A stretch of 64,000 bases of DNA from Robertmurraya korlensis (GCF_023715225.1 NZ_JAMBNS010000003.1:1-64000); one strand, 5' to 3'; shown: positions 1 to 10,590, counted from the first letter of the stretch. Numbers and translations: made by a program. Notes: generated by a model from the sequence alone, not told the origin.

Positions 1-325
<325 letters not shown>

Positions 326-458
326 GAGTAAGATTAGCTCTTAAAGTTAAAACGTTGGCTAGTGTGTATTTCAACACTAATCATTTTTTTGTTGACGTAT
401 GATTTGTTTAGTTTTCAAAGAACAATTTGTTAGGTTATCGCTCAAAAGCGACTTCCTT

Positions 459-488
459 AATATATCATATCGTCCATTTTAAAGTCAA
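459..488 (-). promoter_or_regulatory. rrn promoter P2
   Basis: On the minus strand TTGACT (483-488) and TATATT (459-464) are separated by 18 bases, about 130 bases upstream of the 16S 5' end. The leader between promoter and 16S contains a boxA-like TGTTCTTTGAAAACT near 410-424, as expected for an antiterminated rRNA transcript. Confidence 0.75.
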
Positions 489-544
489 CAACTTTTTTAC
501 TTTTTGTTTTTTCAAATCGTTGCTTCCTCGTGACGACAAGAAAT

Positions 545-573
545 AATATATCACGAATAAAATGCAATTTCAA
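545..573 (-). promoter_or_regulatory. rrn promoter P1
   Basis: On the minus strand TTGAAA (568-573) and TATATT (545-550) are separated by 17 bases, about 85 bases upstream of P2. Tandem P1/P2 promoters in front of an rRNA operon are the usual Bacillus arrangement. Together with P2 this accounts for the otherwise geneless stretch from 326 to 683. Confidence 0.72.
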
Positions 574-683
574 TATAATTTTAAAAAAGTTTTTCCTTTT
601 AAAAATAGAATCCCTTAAGAGGTGTAATAGATTTGGTTTGCTAGCATATAAATACTATATAAAATAATAGAAAGGAGTAACAC

Positions 684-860
684 ATGCTATTAGAATCATT
701 CTCCTTATACCTTTCACTATTTATGGCCATCTTCTTATTTTACTATGCTTACTGGGAGGGAATTCGAATTGCAAATAGCGAAGGTAAAGTATATGGTGGT
801 ACATTTATCTTTACACTTGTTTCAGCTTTTATCTTTTCTGGATTCACCTACACACTCTAA
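684..860 (+). CDS. small two-helix membrane protein, 58 aa
   Basis: ATG at 684 follows a good ribosome binding site (AAAGGAG, 671-677) and reads 58 codons to TAA. The product begins MLLESFSLYLSLFMAIFLFYY and has two hydrophobic segments (about residues 5-22 and 40-57) separated by a short polar turn (WEGIRIANSEGKVYGG), so it should be a small membrane hairpin protein. Function is unknown to me. It stands alone between the rRNA operon and a convergent exporter gene and is followed directly by a strong terminator, which supports it being a real transcript. Confidence 0.6.
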   Translation: MLLESFSLYLSLFMAIFLFYYAYWEGIRIANSEGKVYGGTFIFTLVSAFIFSGFTYTL

Positions 861-888
861 AAAAGGAGAACCTTCAAAGGTTCTCCTT
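861..888. terminator. bidirectional terminator between convergent genes
   Basis: AAGGAGAACCTT and AAGGTTCTCCTT (863-874 and 877-888) form a near-perfect inverted repeat between the stop of the 58-aa gene and the stop of the EamA gene. It begins 3 bases after the 58-aa gene stop codon and could serve both convergent genes. Confidence 0.75.
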
Positions 889-894
889 CTATCT

Positions 895-1812
895 TTATAC
901 GATTTCTTTTAAAGCATCTTTTTTTGCTTTCTTTTGTTTTCCACTTCTCTCATTTATTAAAAACAAGGAAATACTCACTATTACAATACTTCCCCCTAAC
1001 AACTGAGTAACTAAAACTTTTTCTGATAAAAGATAATAAGCAAGAATTGTTGCTCCCACCGGTTCGAATAAGATAGCCATCGAGATAATGGAAGTACTAA
1101 TCCACTTGATTGCCCAATTGAATAAGGTATGACCTAATAAGGTAGGGATAAGTGCTAATAGAATAAAGATCCACCACTCATTTTTCGGATAAGGATATAG
1201 AGATTCTCCGGCAAAAAGTACATAAAGCAATAAAACAATCGAGCTTATACTATATACAACAAACGTATAGGTAACCAGAGAAATTCTCTTTCTTACTGAT
1301 TGTCCAAACATTAAATACGCAGTAACAAGTGCACATGCCAGTAATGCAAGAATATCCCCAAATAATGCCGTTCCACTCACTTGAAAATCTCCCCAGCTAA
1401 TGATGACACTCCCTACAATCGCTGCTACCGCACATAGTATGGCTTTTAATGTAAAGCGTTCCTTAAAAAATAAAAAAGTACCGACAAATGCAAACAATGG
1501 CTGAAGAGTAACAAGTACTGTAGAACTTGCCACAGATGTGTAGTTTAAAGATTCAAACCATAATATAAAGTGAAAGGCTAAAAACACTCCCGCAAGAGTA
1601 GCATATAACCAATCCCTTCTCGAAATAAGCGCCAATTCCTTTACATACTTCATTAAAAAGACCGGCAGCATAAACAAAACAGAGAAAAGTAGTCGGTAAA
1701 AAGCAAGTACCCCCGAAGGGGCCTCAGAAAACTTTACAAAAATGGCTGAAGCCGATACAGCAATCACACCAACAATTAATGCAAAATACGGATTGACTAT
1801 TGTACGATTCAT
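895..1812 (-). CDS. EamA-family (DMT superfamily) transporter
   Basis: About 305 residues with ten hydrophobic segments in two repeated halves, the architecture of EamA drug/metabolite transporters; the early FVKFSEAPSGVLAFYRLLFS segment is typical of the family. It should be an inner-membrane exporter or permease of small metabolites; the substrate cannot be read from sequence. The ATG at 1812 is preferred: it has AAGGGG about 7 bases upstream. An in-frame TTG nine codons earlier (1839) lies on top of a GGAGG and is less likely. The gene starts about 40 bases after the stop of the MgtC-like gene in the same direction, so the two may be co-transcribed. The C-terminus is lysine-rich. Confidence 0.88.
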   Translation of the reverse strand: MNRTIVNPYFALIVGVIAVSASAIFVKFSEAPSGVLAFYRLLFSVLFMLPVFLMKYVKELALISRRDWLYATLAGVFLAFHFILWFESLNYTSVASSTVLVTLQPLFAFVGTFLFFKERFTLKAILCAVAAIVGSVIISWGDFQVSGTALFGDILALLACALVTAYLMFGQSVRKRISLVTYTFVVYSISSIVLLLYVLFAGESLYPYPKNEWWIFILLALIPTLLGHTLFNWAIKWISTSIISMAILFEPVGATILAYYLLSEKVLVTQLLGGSIVIVSISLFLINERSGKQKKAKKDALKEIV

Positions 1813-1853
1813 TCGGTTTCCCCTTCTTATTTCCTCCAAGTACTACACACTAT

Positions 1854-2555
1854 CTACTCAACGCTTTCGACTTCAACTTGGTTTACACCATTAATTGATT
1901 TCAACTCGTAGTAAATATCGGTTGTGTAAATACCTTTATAGGTTGTGACTAAACAACTAATCAAAATATCATCTGTCTCTTCTTTGACCTTTAAGTGTTT
2001 TACTCCTAATTTTCTACCTTTTATTTCCTTAATCATTTCTGTTAAGTTGGTTGATTTTTCTAAAAATAATTTCACCTTAATTTCTTTCTCTTTTAACTTT
2101 CTTGGCCCCATTTTATCAAATAAGAATGGAATGACTTTAATACCGAAAATTAAAAAAGATATGCCAGCGAGAGCCTCTATGTAAAAGCCAGCACCTATTG
2201 TAATTCCAATTCCAGCAGACGCAAGAACTAATGACGCGGTAGTGAGCCCTGAGATTGCTTCATTACCTCTCCTCATTATTACCCCTGCACCTAAAAACCC
2301 GATACCACTAATGATATACGAGGGAATTCTACCTGGATCCATGGGTCTTGAATACTCTTTAGCATATAAAAAGGCCGATTCATATGACACCGTTGTTAAC
2401 AAGCAAGCCATGACAGAAATAATGAGACAAGTTTTCAATCCTAATGGCTTTCCTTTTAGTTCTCGTTCCAATCCGATGACAATCCCAGCAACAGCCGCAA
2501 AAGATAATTTAAAAAGAACATCGTAACGAGTAAATTCTATAAATAGTTCTTTCAT
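1854..2555 (-). CDS. MgtC/SapB family membrane protein
   Basis: 233 residues. The first about 130 form four hydrophobic helices with family signatures (GLEREL near residue 28; GIGFLGAGVIMR near 85; the GLTTASLVLASAGIGITIGAG stretch is typical of MgtC), and the last about 80 form a soluble ACT-like domain. MgtC proteins are linked to magnesium limitation and virulence in enterobacteria; in Bacillaceae the role is not established. The start at 2555 follows AAGGGGG. A short inverted repeat (about 2609-2631) lies upstream, but I do not recognise a magnesium riboswitch. Confidence 0.85.
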   Translation of the reverse strand: MKELFIEFTRYDVLFKLSFAAVAGIVIGLERELKGKPLGLKTCLIISVMACLLTTVSYESAFLYAKEYSRPMDPGRIPSYIISGIGFLGAGVIMRRGNEAISGLTTASLVLASAGIGITIGAGFYIEALAGISFLIFGIKVIPFLFDKMGPRKLKEKEIKVKLFLEKSTNLTEMIKEIKGRKLGVKHLKVKEETDDILISCLVTTYKGIYTTDIYYELKSINGVNQVEVESVE

Positions 2556-2729
2556 ATATTATCCCCCTTAAATTATGTAGATATATTTTTGGTAAAAGAA
2601 AAGGAAACGATGCGTATATCATCTATACGTATTCCATCCGAGCTCCATTCATTCACGTCAATATATTATATGAAATATAACACACAAAAAACGTTTTTCC
2701 ATACAATTTAATTTAATAGAGAAAATAAT

Positions 2730-2760
2730 AGAAGGAAGTCAATTATGACGACTTCCTTCT
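2730..2760 (-). terminator. thiC terminator
   Basis: AGAAGGAAGTC and GACTTCCTTCT (2730-2740, 2750-2760) form an 11-bp stem with a 9-base loop just downstream of thiC, followed on the minus strand by the T-rich ATTATTTTCTC. Confidence 0.75.
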
Positions 2761-2777
2761 ATATCTATTTGCATATA

Positions 2778-4577
<1,800 letters not shown>

Positions 4578-4637
4578 TTATCTAATGTAATAAAAGGACG
4601 AGATCTAGAAAAAAAAACGGGGGATTGAAGTAAGAAA

Positions 4638-4682
4638 AACACAATATAAAAGCCGGGTCCGTATATAGACGGACCCGGCTTA
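4638..4682 (-). terminator. thiC leader terminator (riboswitch expression platform)
   Basis: A 13-bp GC-rich stem (AAGCCGGGTCCGT at 4650-4662 with its complement at 4669-4681), followed on the minus strand by TTTTATATTG, lies between the TPP aptamer and thiC. This is the expected expression platform: TPP binding would favour this hairpin and stop transcription. Confidence 0.85.
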
Positions 4683-4717
4683 ATATGTAGAAGTATAATC
4701 TAAATTAATAGATTGTC

Positions 4718-4817
4718 GTTAACTTCCCCACGCTGGTATGATCCAGATCAGGTCCAAAGGGTCAAGAAACTTAAACGTGTCTCTCTCTCAGCCCAAACTA
4801 TTGGACTCCCCTAGTTA
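4718..4817 (-). promoter_or_regulatory. TPP riboswitch (THI element)
   Basis: On the minus strand the leader carries the diagnostic elements: GGGGAGTCC near 4803-4811, GGCTGAGA (near 4786-4793), ACCTGATCTGGATCATACCAG (4734-4754) and the closing GCGTGGGGAAG. It senses thiamine pyrophosphate and represses thiC through the terminator immediately downstream. The stretch 4818-5049 holds no gene I can support. Confidence 0.97.
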
Positions 4818-5049
4818 TTGCTATTCAATTCACATTCATTATACATGAAACAATAGGAAATGAAAGGGTAAATTTTCCTGAATCGGCATACTAGACCTCT
4901 AATATGACTCAGAACTACCTTATGAAAAATTCGGAAGTGAAGCTAATAAGGTTCTGAGTTGTTCATAACTCCCTTGTGAAGATCTAATATAATTGGATTC
5001 TTTTCATTAAGAACTGTTTAGCTCAGGCAAAAAAATGCATTTTCAGGTA

Positions 5050-5077
5050 TTGTAAAAATGCAATGATGTAGTATAAT
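5050..5077 (+). promoter_or_regulatory. tRNA promoter
   Basis: TTGTAA (5050-5055) and a perfect TATAAT (5072-5077) are spaced by 16 bases, 24 bases upstream of the tRNA 5' end. Confidence 0.65.
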
Positions 5078-5101
5078 ATTTTTATATCGTTTCAGATATT
5101 C

Positions 5102-5174
5102 GGGGCATTAGCTCAGCTGGGAGAGCGCTACGCTGGCAGCGTAGAGGTCAGGGGTTCGAGCCCCCTATGCTCCA
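5102..5174 (+). tRNA. tRNA-Ala (anticodon GGC)
   Basis: A complete cloverleaf: acceptor GGGGCAT/ATGCTCC, D arm GCTC..GAGC, anticodon stem CTACG/CGTAG with loop CTGGCAG (anticodon GGC at 5135-5137), and T arm AGGGG-TTCGAGC-CCCCT. The discriminator is A at 5174 and CCA is not encoded, so CCA would be added after transcription. Confidence 0.96.
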
Positions 5175-5180
5175 TACACG

Positions 5181-5207
5181 AAAACCCTTGCATAGCAAGG
5201 GTTTTTA
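5181..5207 (+). terminator. tRNA-Ala terminator
   Basis: AAACCCTTGC-ATA-GCAAGGGTTTTT, a 10-bp stem with a U-run, starts 7 bases after the tRNA. Confidence 0.9.
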
Positions 5208-5326
5208 TTATTTCTCGGAATATTTAAATTAAAAAATTCACCTAAGTATGCCCAATAGAAACACTTTAGTAAACTTACGTGTTCTATTGTGGGTCCTATC
5301 TTTAGCTTTATGAAATTATCTTTTTT

Positions 5327-5569
5327 ATGAAAGTAACTTATCTTGGTGATATTAATGAAAAACCAAGAACTGAAAGAGAAACTATTTATTATTTCATAGA
5401 TGTGGGAAAATTAAAGAGCCAAGATCTTTGCAAAACGATCATATATCCATGATGGCCTGAGCTTGAAATTCTAAATCTGAAAAGTGTCTTTAGCGTAAAG
5501 CATTACTTCCGACAGGTGAATGAACATGAATCAAATCATTTACTTCTTGCTTACTCATGTTTGTTTTAG
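5327..5569 (+). pseudogene. possible decayed small gene with one internal stop
   Basis: An 80-codon frame from ATG 5327 (MKVTYLGDINEKPRTERETI..) runs to TAG at 5567-5569 and is interrupted only by a TGA at codon 42. The composition on both sides is protein-like and rich in charged and aromatic residues (..YYFIDVGKLKSQDLCK.. / WPELEILNLKSVFSVKHYFR). There is no good ribosome binding site. I do not recognise a family. It may be a gene fragment killed by one nonsense change, or chance; nothing else is visible between the tRNA terminator and the MRJP-like gene. Confidence 0.3.
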
Positions 5570-5593
5570 ACTATATATACTGAAAACAATTAA

Positions 5594-6691
5594 TTATGAA
5601 AAGGTCGGAGCAGGAAATTCACCAATTTTCATACGAAGTAAACTATAAGGTTTCTGACGTAGGTCTTTTCCATAATGAAATCTAGGCTGCCGATGTAATT
5701 GGTTCACAATGACATACAAATATTGATCCGAACCAATTGAAAAAGTATCCGGCCACAAAATTCTCGGATCATGTGCGATAGTTTCCATTATGCCATTTGG
5801 CAATATTTTACGGATACTGTTGTTTTCATAGTCTCCAGCATAAACATTACCCTTTGCATCGGTGATCATTCCATCAGACGCACCTTTTTCTCCCCAATAC
5901 TCCACATGATAAGGTAAATCCACTTCCGGTATAGTTCTATCTCTTAGGGTTTCTGTTGAGATCGAGAACAAATGACGACTAGTTAGTGGTGCAAAATATA
6001 ATATCTTTCCATCGGGAGAAATCGCAAGACTATCAGAAGCCAATCTAAAAGGAGAAGTTGAACCATCTTTGTTTCGATTCATTAAAATTTGCCCTTCTAT
6101 CTTTGGTAAAAAATAGGGGTCGGGTGAAGTTGAATTTGCCCCATTTAACCGTCTAAACGCGTTTCCTTTTTCTAAATCTACGACGATAATAGCTCCTGGT
6201 CCTCTTGAAGAAGAATCCGTTATATAGGCATAACCTGCTTTTCCAACACGAAAATCAAAACGCACATCATTAAGATAAGTTGTAGGCAGGACAACATCAT
6301 CTGTAAAGGTATAAACTGTTCTTATTGTATTGGTTTCTAAATCAACAGCGACTAACTTTGCCCCACCTTTAATAGGTTCCGAAAAATTGGGTGCAGCTGT
6401 ATCTAATACCCAAAGCGTTCCCCTTCCATCAGTAACTACACTTTGAACACTGATGAAAGTCTTTTTGATATTCTCAGTGTTAACCAAATTAGTTTGTAAA
6501 TTAGGGTAAGGCTGCAAGTTCCCCTCAACAATTTCCGCCACCGTAAATTTAACATCGTCTCCCCATTTCGGAAAACAAATGAAAATACGACCAGTTTCTG
6601 AAACAGTAACACCTGTAGGCATAGCCCCATAAAATGCATAAACTAGTTCTAAATTTCCGAAATATTTTTCACTAGGTAACATAGGTTTCAT
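5594..6691 (-). CDS. major royal jelly protein / yellow-family beta-propeller protein
   Basis: About 365 residues. The start LELVYAFYGAMPTGVTVSETGRIFICFPKWGDDVKFTVAEI matches the MRJP/yellow family, found in bacteria as six-bladed propellers of the SMP-30-like type; repeated blade phrases (GTLWVLDT near 115; GYAYITDSS; ISPDGKILYFAPLTSRHLF; GMITDAKGNVYAGDYENNSI) are present. No signal peptide is visible, so it is probably cytoplasmic. Enzymatic role is not established for bacterial members; lactonase-like activity is a guess. ATG at 6691 is chosen because GAGGAGG lies 5 bases upstream, 7 codons inside the longest frame. It sits next to the sugar island but is separated from operon B by a terminator. 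Confidence 0.8.
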   Translation of the reverse strand: MKPMLPSEKYFGNLELVYAFYGAMPTGVTVSETGRIFICFPKWGDDVKFTVAEIVEGNLQPYPNLQTNLVNTENIKKTFISVQSVVTDGRGTLWVLDTAAPNFSEPIKGGAKLVAVDLETNTIRTVYTFTDDVVLPTTYLNDVRFDFRVGKAGYAYITDSSSRGPGAIIVVDLEKGNAFRRLNGANSTSPDPYFLPKIEGQILMNRNKDGSTSPFRLASDSLAISPDGKILYFAPLTSRHLFSISTETLRDRTIPEVDLPYHVEYWGEKGASDGMITDAKGNVYAGDYENNSIRKILPNGIMETIAHDPRILWPDTFSIGSDQYLYVIVNQLHRQPRFHYGKDLRQKPYSLLRMKIGEFPAPTFS

Positions 6692-6999
6692 ACTATCCTC
6701 CTCAGCATTCAAACGGGATATCTCCTATATATATGATGTATATTTTTTCTAGTGCATTGTTCTTAATAAGTTTTAATTGACAATTTCGAAATTTAATAAG
6801 TCTCTTCGAAGAAGGAAACATTCTAATCTAAAGGTCTCCAGATAAAGCAGAATTCAATTAGTGGTAGCGAAGAATATGATAAAAACATTGAGAATACCAC
6901 TGTAGGAATCATAGTAGTTATACTTCTCACTATCTTGACCACGATTATCCCCCATTTTAACGTATGAATTAATTATAAGGCTTGATTTTTTTTAAAACA
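6692..6999. other. intergenic stretch without a supported gene
   Basis: The only coding-like signal is an open frame without a start codon on the plus strand (6827-6967) ending in a hydrophobic helix (TTVGIIVVILLTILTTIIP). It could be the tail of a lost membrane-protein gene but is too short to call. Confidence 0.3.
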
Positions 7000-7051
7000 T
7001 AAAATAAACCCGAATAAGGGGCACCTTTATAATAGTGTCCGATATTCGGGG
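7000..7051 (-). terminator. terminator of sugar operon B
   Basis: CCCGAATA (7009-7016) pairs with TATTCGGG (7043-7050), with additional pairing inside (GGGGCAC/GTGTCC), and is followed on the minus strand by TTTATTTTATG. It lies 26 bases past the last gene of the operon. Confidence 0.75.
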
Positions 7052-7076
7052 TATAGTTCAATTGAGAAGCCTCTAT

Positions 7077-8264
7077 TTATTTTACTTCCGCTGCTGTTTT
7101 TTCAAGATTTACCCATTGAGCCTTTTCAGCTGATTCAAGAATAGCATCTGCGATCAATTCGATCTGATAACCATCTTGGAAGTTTGGTGAGAATTCAGTA
7201 TCTTCAGCGATTGCTTTAAATAAATCATAGGTTTCAATGATCTTTGTTTCTCCGTAACCAATTCCTAGAGCAGGGATTGGCCATAAACCTTCACCGTATG
7301 GAGTTGCAGGTCCAGTATAAACCGTTCTGAAGCCTTTCGCATCACTTGGATCATCCGCGAAGCAAACTTGAAGCTCGTCGCGGCGCTCATAGTTAAAGTA
7401 TAAAGAACCTTTTTCACCATGAATTTCAAAAGTAAGGAAGTTGTTACGCCCCCATGCATTACGTGTTGCCTCAATTGTACCAATCGCACCATTATCAAAC
7501 TTAACCATGGTAATCATTTCATCATCAACGTCGACAGCCGCTTTCGGAACATCAGCTCCACCAGCTTTAACTGTACCTAACTTGTCAAGACCGCCAGATT
7601 GGATAGGTCTTTCTGGAATCCATGTTTTTGTCATCGCATTCACATCGGTAATTTCACCCACAAGGTAACGAGCAAAATCAACCACGTGTGTACCGATATC
7701 TCCAAGAGCGCCTGACCCGGCAATTTTCTTTTGGAAGCGCCATGATAATGGAGAATTTGGATCAGCCGACCAGTCTTGTAAATAGGTTCCGCGGAAGCTT
7801 AGAACTTTTCCAATTCTTCCTTCTTCAATATATTTTTTCGCTAGAGCAACGGCTGGTGTTCTTCTATAGTTAAAGGCCACCGCGTGCTTAACACCTGCTG
7901 CTTTAACTGCTTCCAGCATTTCTTTCGCTTGTTCAGCACCTAATGCTAATGGTTTTTCACAGATAATATGCTTGCCAGCTTTTGCTGCGGCAATTGCAAT
8001 TTCCGCATGAGTATTATTCGGAGTGACAATATCGATAACATCGATTTCCGGATTGTTAACAACTTCTCTCCAATCGGTTGAATAATGTTCAAACCCTAAT
8101 CTTGCTGCAGCATCTTTAGCCAATTGTTCGTTCACATCTACCACTGTATGGCGATGAGGAAGCGCTGGTGCTGGCCAGAAAAACATTGGCATTCCTGCAT
8201 AGGCAAGAGAATGCGCCTTTCCCATAAATCCTCCACCGATCATGCCTACGTTTAATTTTTTCAT
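7077..8264 (-). CDS. Gfo/Idh/MocA family sugar dehydrogenase (operon B)
   Basis: 395 residues. The N-terminal Rossmann fold opens with VGMIGGGFMGKAHSLAY (GxGxxG) and carries the family's EKPLAL catalytic-lysine motif near residue 99; the C-terminal alpha/beta domain includes GDIGTHVVDFARYLVG with the conserved histidine. It should be a cytoplasmic NAD(P)-dependent oxidoreductase acting on a sugar or cyclitol. It is the last gene of operon B (epimerase, binding protein, dehydrogenase), 30 bases after the binding-protein gene. The start has GGGAGGACA upstream. It is a paralogue of the dehydrogenase at 14.5-15.7 kb, with the same layout; the shared GTYLQDW/GSYLQDW motif suggests related substrates. 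Substrate unknown. Confidence 0.9.
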   Translation of the reverse strand: MKKLNVGMIGGGFMGKAHSLAYAGMPMFFWPAPALPHRHTVVDVNEQLAKDAAARLGFEHYSTDWREVVNNPEIDVIDIVTPNNTHAEIAIAAAKAGKHIICEKPLALGAEQAKEMLEAVKAAGVKHAVAFNYRRTPAVALAKKYIEEGRIGKVLSFRGTYLQDWSADPNSPLSWRFQKKIAGSGALGDIGTHVVDFARYLVGEITDVNAMTKTWIPERPIQSGGLDKLGTVKAGGADVPKAAVDVDDEMITMVKFDNGAIGTIEATRNAWGRNNFLTFEIHGEKGSLYFNYERRDELQVCFADDPSDAKGFRTVYTGPATPYGEGLWPIPALGIGYGETKIIETYDLFKAIAEDTEFSPNFQDGYQIELIADAILESAEKAQWVNLEKTAAEVK

Positions 8265-8294
8265 TCTTGTGTCCTCCCTATTATGAATGTTTCA

Positions 8295-9470
8295 TTATTT
8301 TGCAACACTTTGAATAGATTCTGGTGCATCCTGATGGTAAACCAGTTTCCATGCGTCTAATACGTTTTTATTCGTTACTTGTAATGCTGGTACGGCTACA
8401 TATGCAGGTGCTTCTTTACCCAGTAAACCATAACCGGCTAAAATGGCTTCTGAAATCCCCTGGTCATACGGCAGCTGAGCACCAAGCCCTTTAATGATTC
8501 CGTCAGACGCAATATCCAAGGCTACGTTTGTCCCTAAATCAATGGTTGTAATCACGAAATCTTCCTTGCCAGCCGTACGTACGGCTGCTAAAGCTCCTTC
8601 TGCCGGAACATCCCATACGACAAACATGCCATCAAGGTCACGATTCTTCGTCAACATTCCAGAAGCTACTTTCTCGCCATCGTTAGGGCCGATGATGCCG
8701 CCACGTTCAACGATTTTGATATTTGGATATTTTTCTTTGATTGTTTTTTCAAATGCTTCTGTACGCTGCTTGGTTACGAAGTAATCGGCATCATGATAAA
8801 TTACACCGATTTTTCCTTTTCCACCAAGATTTTCAGCCATGATTTCCGCTGCCTGAACGCCATTTCCATAGTTATCGGCAGAAACTACACTCACATAATC
8901 CTTGCCTGCTTCCAGACCATTTGGTTTATTATCCATAAACACGACTTTTACTCCTGCATCTGCGGCTTTCTTAAAAGCAGAAGCAGTCGAAACTGGGTCA
9001 ACTGGAATCCCTACGATAATATCAGGTTTTTTCGCTAAAACCGTTTCAATATCAGATACTTGTTTTTCAGCCTTAAATTGGGCATCGGTAACGGCTACTA
9101 CTTCAATTCCCATTTTCTCAAAGGTGGCTTTTAAACCATCGATTTGAGCAGTCGCCCAGTCGTTTCCTGCATAGTGCATAACAAGAGCAGCTTTGTAGTT
9201 TCCTTCTTTGATCTTTTGCACTTCTTCTTCAGTCAGCTGTAGTGTTTTAGCTGAAACAGCCGCTTCCCCGCTAGGACCTTTACTTAAAATTTCTTGGTCA
9301 GGGATCTCCTGATTAATGGTGATTGGACCGGAACTTGCCACTGTTTCTTCCGTTTTGGGCTTCTCTGGCCCATCACTTTTTTCAGTACTTGTGCTTCTCT
9401 GGCCGCAGCCGGCTAGTGCAATACTAGTGATAAATAGAATCATAGTAATAATCGATAAAACCTTTTTCAT
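8295..9470 (-). CDS. sugar ABC transporter substrate-binding lipoprotein (second copy)
   Basis: 391 residues. A lipoprotein signal (MKKVLSIITMILFITSIALAG, lipobox ALAGC at about 18-22) is followed by an extension (TINQEIPDQEILSKGPSGEA) and a type-1 periplasmic binding fold (Peripla_BP_4, RbsB class), with PVDPVSTASAFKKAADAGVKVVF and ITTIDLGTNVAL as family blocks. It should sit outside the membrane and deliver sugar to an ABC permease. Operon B has no permease or ATPase, so it probably shares those of operon A, whose binding protein is clearly homologous throughout. Of the two, this protein looks closer to the sensor domain at the C-terminus of the kinase at 21.7-24.3 kb (EILSKGPSGEAAVSAKTLQL versus EILSTGPYGEEALSAKTLQL). 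Confidence 0.93.
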   Translation of the reverse strand: MKKVLSIITMILFITSIALAGCGQRSTSTEKSDGPEKPKTEETVASSGPITINQEIPDQEILSKGPSGEAAVSAKTLQLTEEEVQKIKEGNYKAALVMHYAGNDWATAQIDGLKATFEKMGIEVVAVTDAQFKAEKQVSDIETVLAKKPDIIVGIPVDPVSTASAFKKAADAGVKVVFMDNKPNGLEAGKDYVSVVSADNYGNGVQAAEIMAENLGGKGKIGVIYHDADYFVTKQRTEAFEKTIKEKYPNIKIVERGGIIGPNDGEKVASGMLTKNRDLDGMFVVWDVPAEGALAAVRTAGKEDFVITTIDLGTNVALDIASDGIIKGLGAQLPYDQGISEAILAGYGLLGKEAPAYVAVPALQVTNKNVLDAWKLVYHQDAPESIQSVAK

Positions 9471-9496
9471 ATTGGCCCCCCTATCTATTGAAAAAC

Positions 9497-10321
9497 TTAT
9501 TTTGTCTTTAATGCTTCATACCGGGCAAGAAATTGCCGGCTGATTTTAGCACCCTCTTTTGGATTCGCCCAGCTGTCCAATTCCACTGTAATCCAGCCGT
9601 CATACTTTGCTTCCTCTAGTATTTTTAGCATTTCAGCAAACTTTTGATGGCCTTGCCCTAGTGGCAAAAACTCACCATTTTCATAGTCTTTAAAGTGAAC
9701 ATATTTGATACGGTCGACATATTTTTTAATCACTTCAACCGGGTCTCCCCCACCTGCTTCAATATGAGCTGTGTCAGGACATAGGTTGATAGTTGTTAAA
9801 GGCATTAATTTATCCAGCTGTTCAGGTGACTGTACATTCGTCCCCAAATGCGGATGGTAGCTAGGAATAAGGTGGTATTTTTCTGCAATTTCTACTACTC
9901 TATTAAGGGCATTTCCTAAATTTTTGTAATCGCTTTCTTTGATGCCGTAAGTCCGGACTGCACCGCCGCCTACAACAAGATGCTTTGCTCCTAATTCATA
10001 AGCTAAAGCTGCTACCTCTTCAATTTTTGCTAATTCTTCCTCTAAAATATCAGGAAATATAAAGTTTCCGCCGGTATAAACACCTATGAAGGATAAAGAG
10101 TGATCTGAGGTGAGTTTCATAAATTCTTCTTTATTATCTCGATATTGCATCAGATTTCCATCAAAAATTTCAAACCCTTTATAGCCAGCTTCAGCAATTT
10201 CTTTGAGTGCATCCTCTGTTGAGCCGTTTGCAAGGTAGTAGAGATCCTTTACAGAAGTAACTCCAGCCGGGTGACCAACCACGCCTCCCCACGTATTCGT
10301 TTGATAGCCTAGTTTCATCAT
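9497..10321 (-). CDS. sugar phosphate isomerase/epimerase family TIM barrel (operon B, first gene)
   Basis: 274 residues of the xylose isomerase-like TIM-barrel family (IolE/IolH/Hyi relatives). Metal-ligand type motifs are visible: YHPHLGTNV near 155, CPDTAHIEAGG near 181, KYVHFKDYENGEFLPLGQG near 208-226 and WITVELDSW near 250. Enzymes of this fold isomerise, epimerise or dehydrate sugars, inosose or 3-keto-glycosides. It opens operon B, downstream of two TGTAAT-type operators. The start is ATGATG at 10321 with a weak GGGGAAATG-type site; either methionine could be used. Exact reaction unknown. Confidence 0.88.
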   Translation of the reverse strand: MMKLGYQTNTWGGVVGHPAGVTSVKDLYYLANGSTEDALKEIAEAGYKGFEIFDGNLMQYRDNKEEFMKLTSDHSLSFIGVYTGGNFIFPDILEEELAKIEEVAALAYELGAKHLVVGGGAVRTYGIKESDYKNLGNALNRVVEIAEKYHLIPSYHPHLGTNVQSPEQLDKLMPLTTINLCPDTAHIEAGGGDPVEVIKKYVDRIKYVHFKDYENGEFLPLGQGHQKFAEMLKILEEAKYDGWITVELDSWANPKEGAKISRQFLARYEALKTK

Positions 10322-10376
10322 TTCCCCTCCATTTTTCTCTATGTAGCTTCTTGTCTCATCGAAAATAGTTCCCGGT

Positions 10377-10392
10377 TTGTAATCGATTACAA
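10377..10392. promoter_or_regulatory. LacI-type operator, proximal, operon B
   Basis: TTGTAATCGATTACAA is a perfect 16-bp palindrome 56 bases upstream of operon B. The same motif lies before the lacI gene and operon A, so the adjacent LacI regulator is the likely binder. The inner 14 bases also fit the CcpA cre consensus, so catabolite repression is an alternative. Confidence 0.75.
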
Positions 10393-10434
10393 TTTTAGGT
10401 TTTAAAAAACTTTTTTTGTTTTCTATTAGAAATA

Positions 10435-10450
10435 ATGTAATCCATTACAT
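10435..10450. promoter_or_regulatory. LacI-type operator, distal, operon B
   Basis: ATGTAATCCATTACAT has perfect 7-bp arms around a CC centre. Its centre is 58 bases from the proximal site, a spacing that would allow looping. It lacks the central CG of a cre site, which argues for a dedicated regulator rather than CcpA. Confidence 0.65.
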
Positions 10451-10544
10451 TTACAAAGTAGTATTTTCACTCCTTATACTACATGGTATATGGTAAAGGT
10501 AAAATCAATAAAATTGCGAAATTAAATACACATTCTTGCTAACC

Positions 10545-10590
10545 AAAAAAATGCTCTAATCTTCCCCTATTTTTTGAAAGATTAGAGCAT
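10545..10590 (-). terminator. terminator of the araC-type gene
   Basis: ATGCTCTAATCTT (10551-10563) pairs with AAGATTAGAGCAT (10578-10590), overlapping the stop codon of the AraC-type gene; on the minus strand it is followed by seven T residues. Confidence 0.9.

Noticed and set aside
2556-2700. magnesium riboswitch before the MgtC-like gene
   Set aside because: Only a short ATGCGTATA/TATACGTAT-type repeat is visible; M-box core elements are absent.
6827-6967. short plus-strand frame with a hydrophobic end
   Set aside because: No start codon or ribosome binding site and only one helix; kept only as a note on the intergenic region.
10377-10392. assignment of the palindrome to CcpA alone
   Set aside because: It fits cre, but a companion site without the central CG and copies at three promoters next to a lacI gene favour a dedicated regulator; both remain possible.
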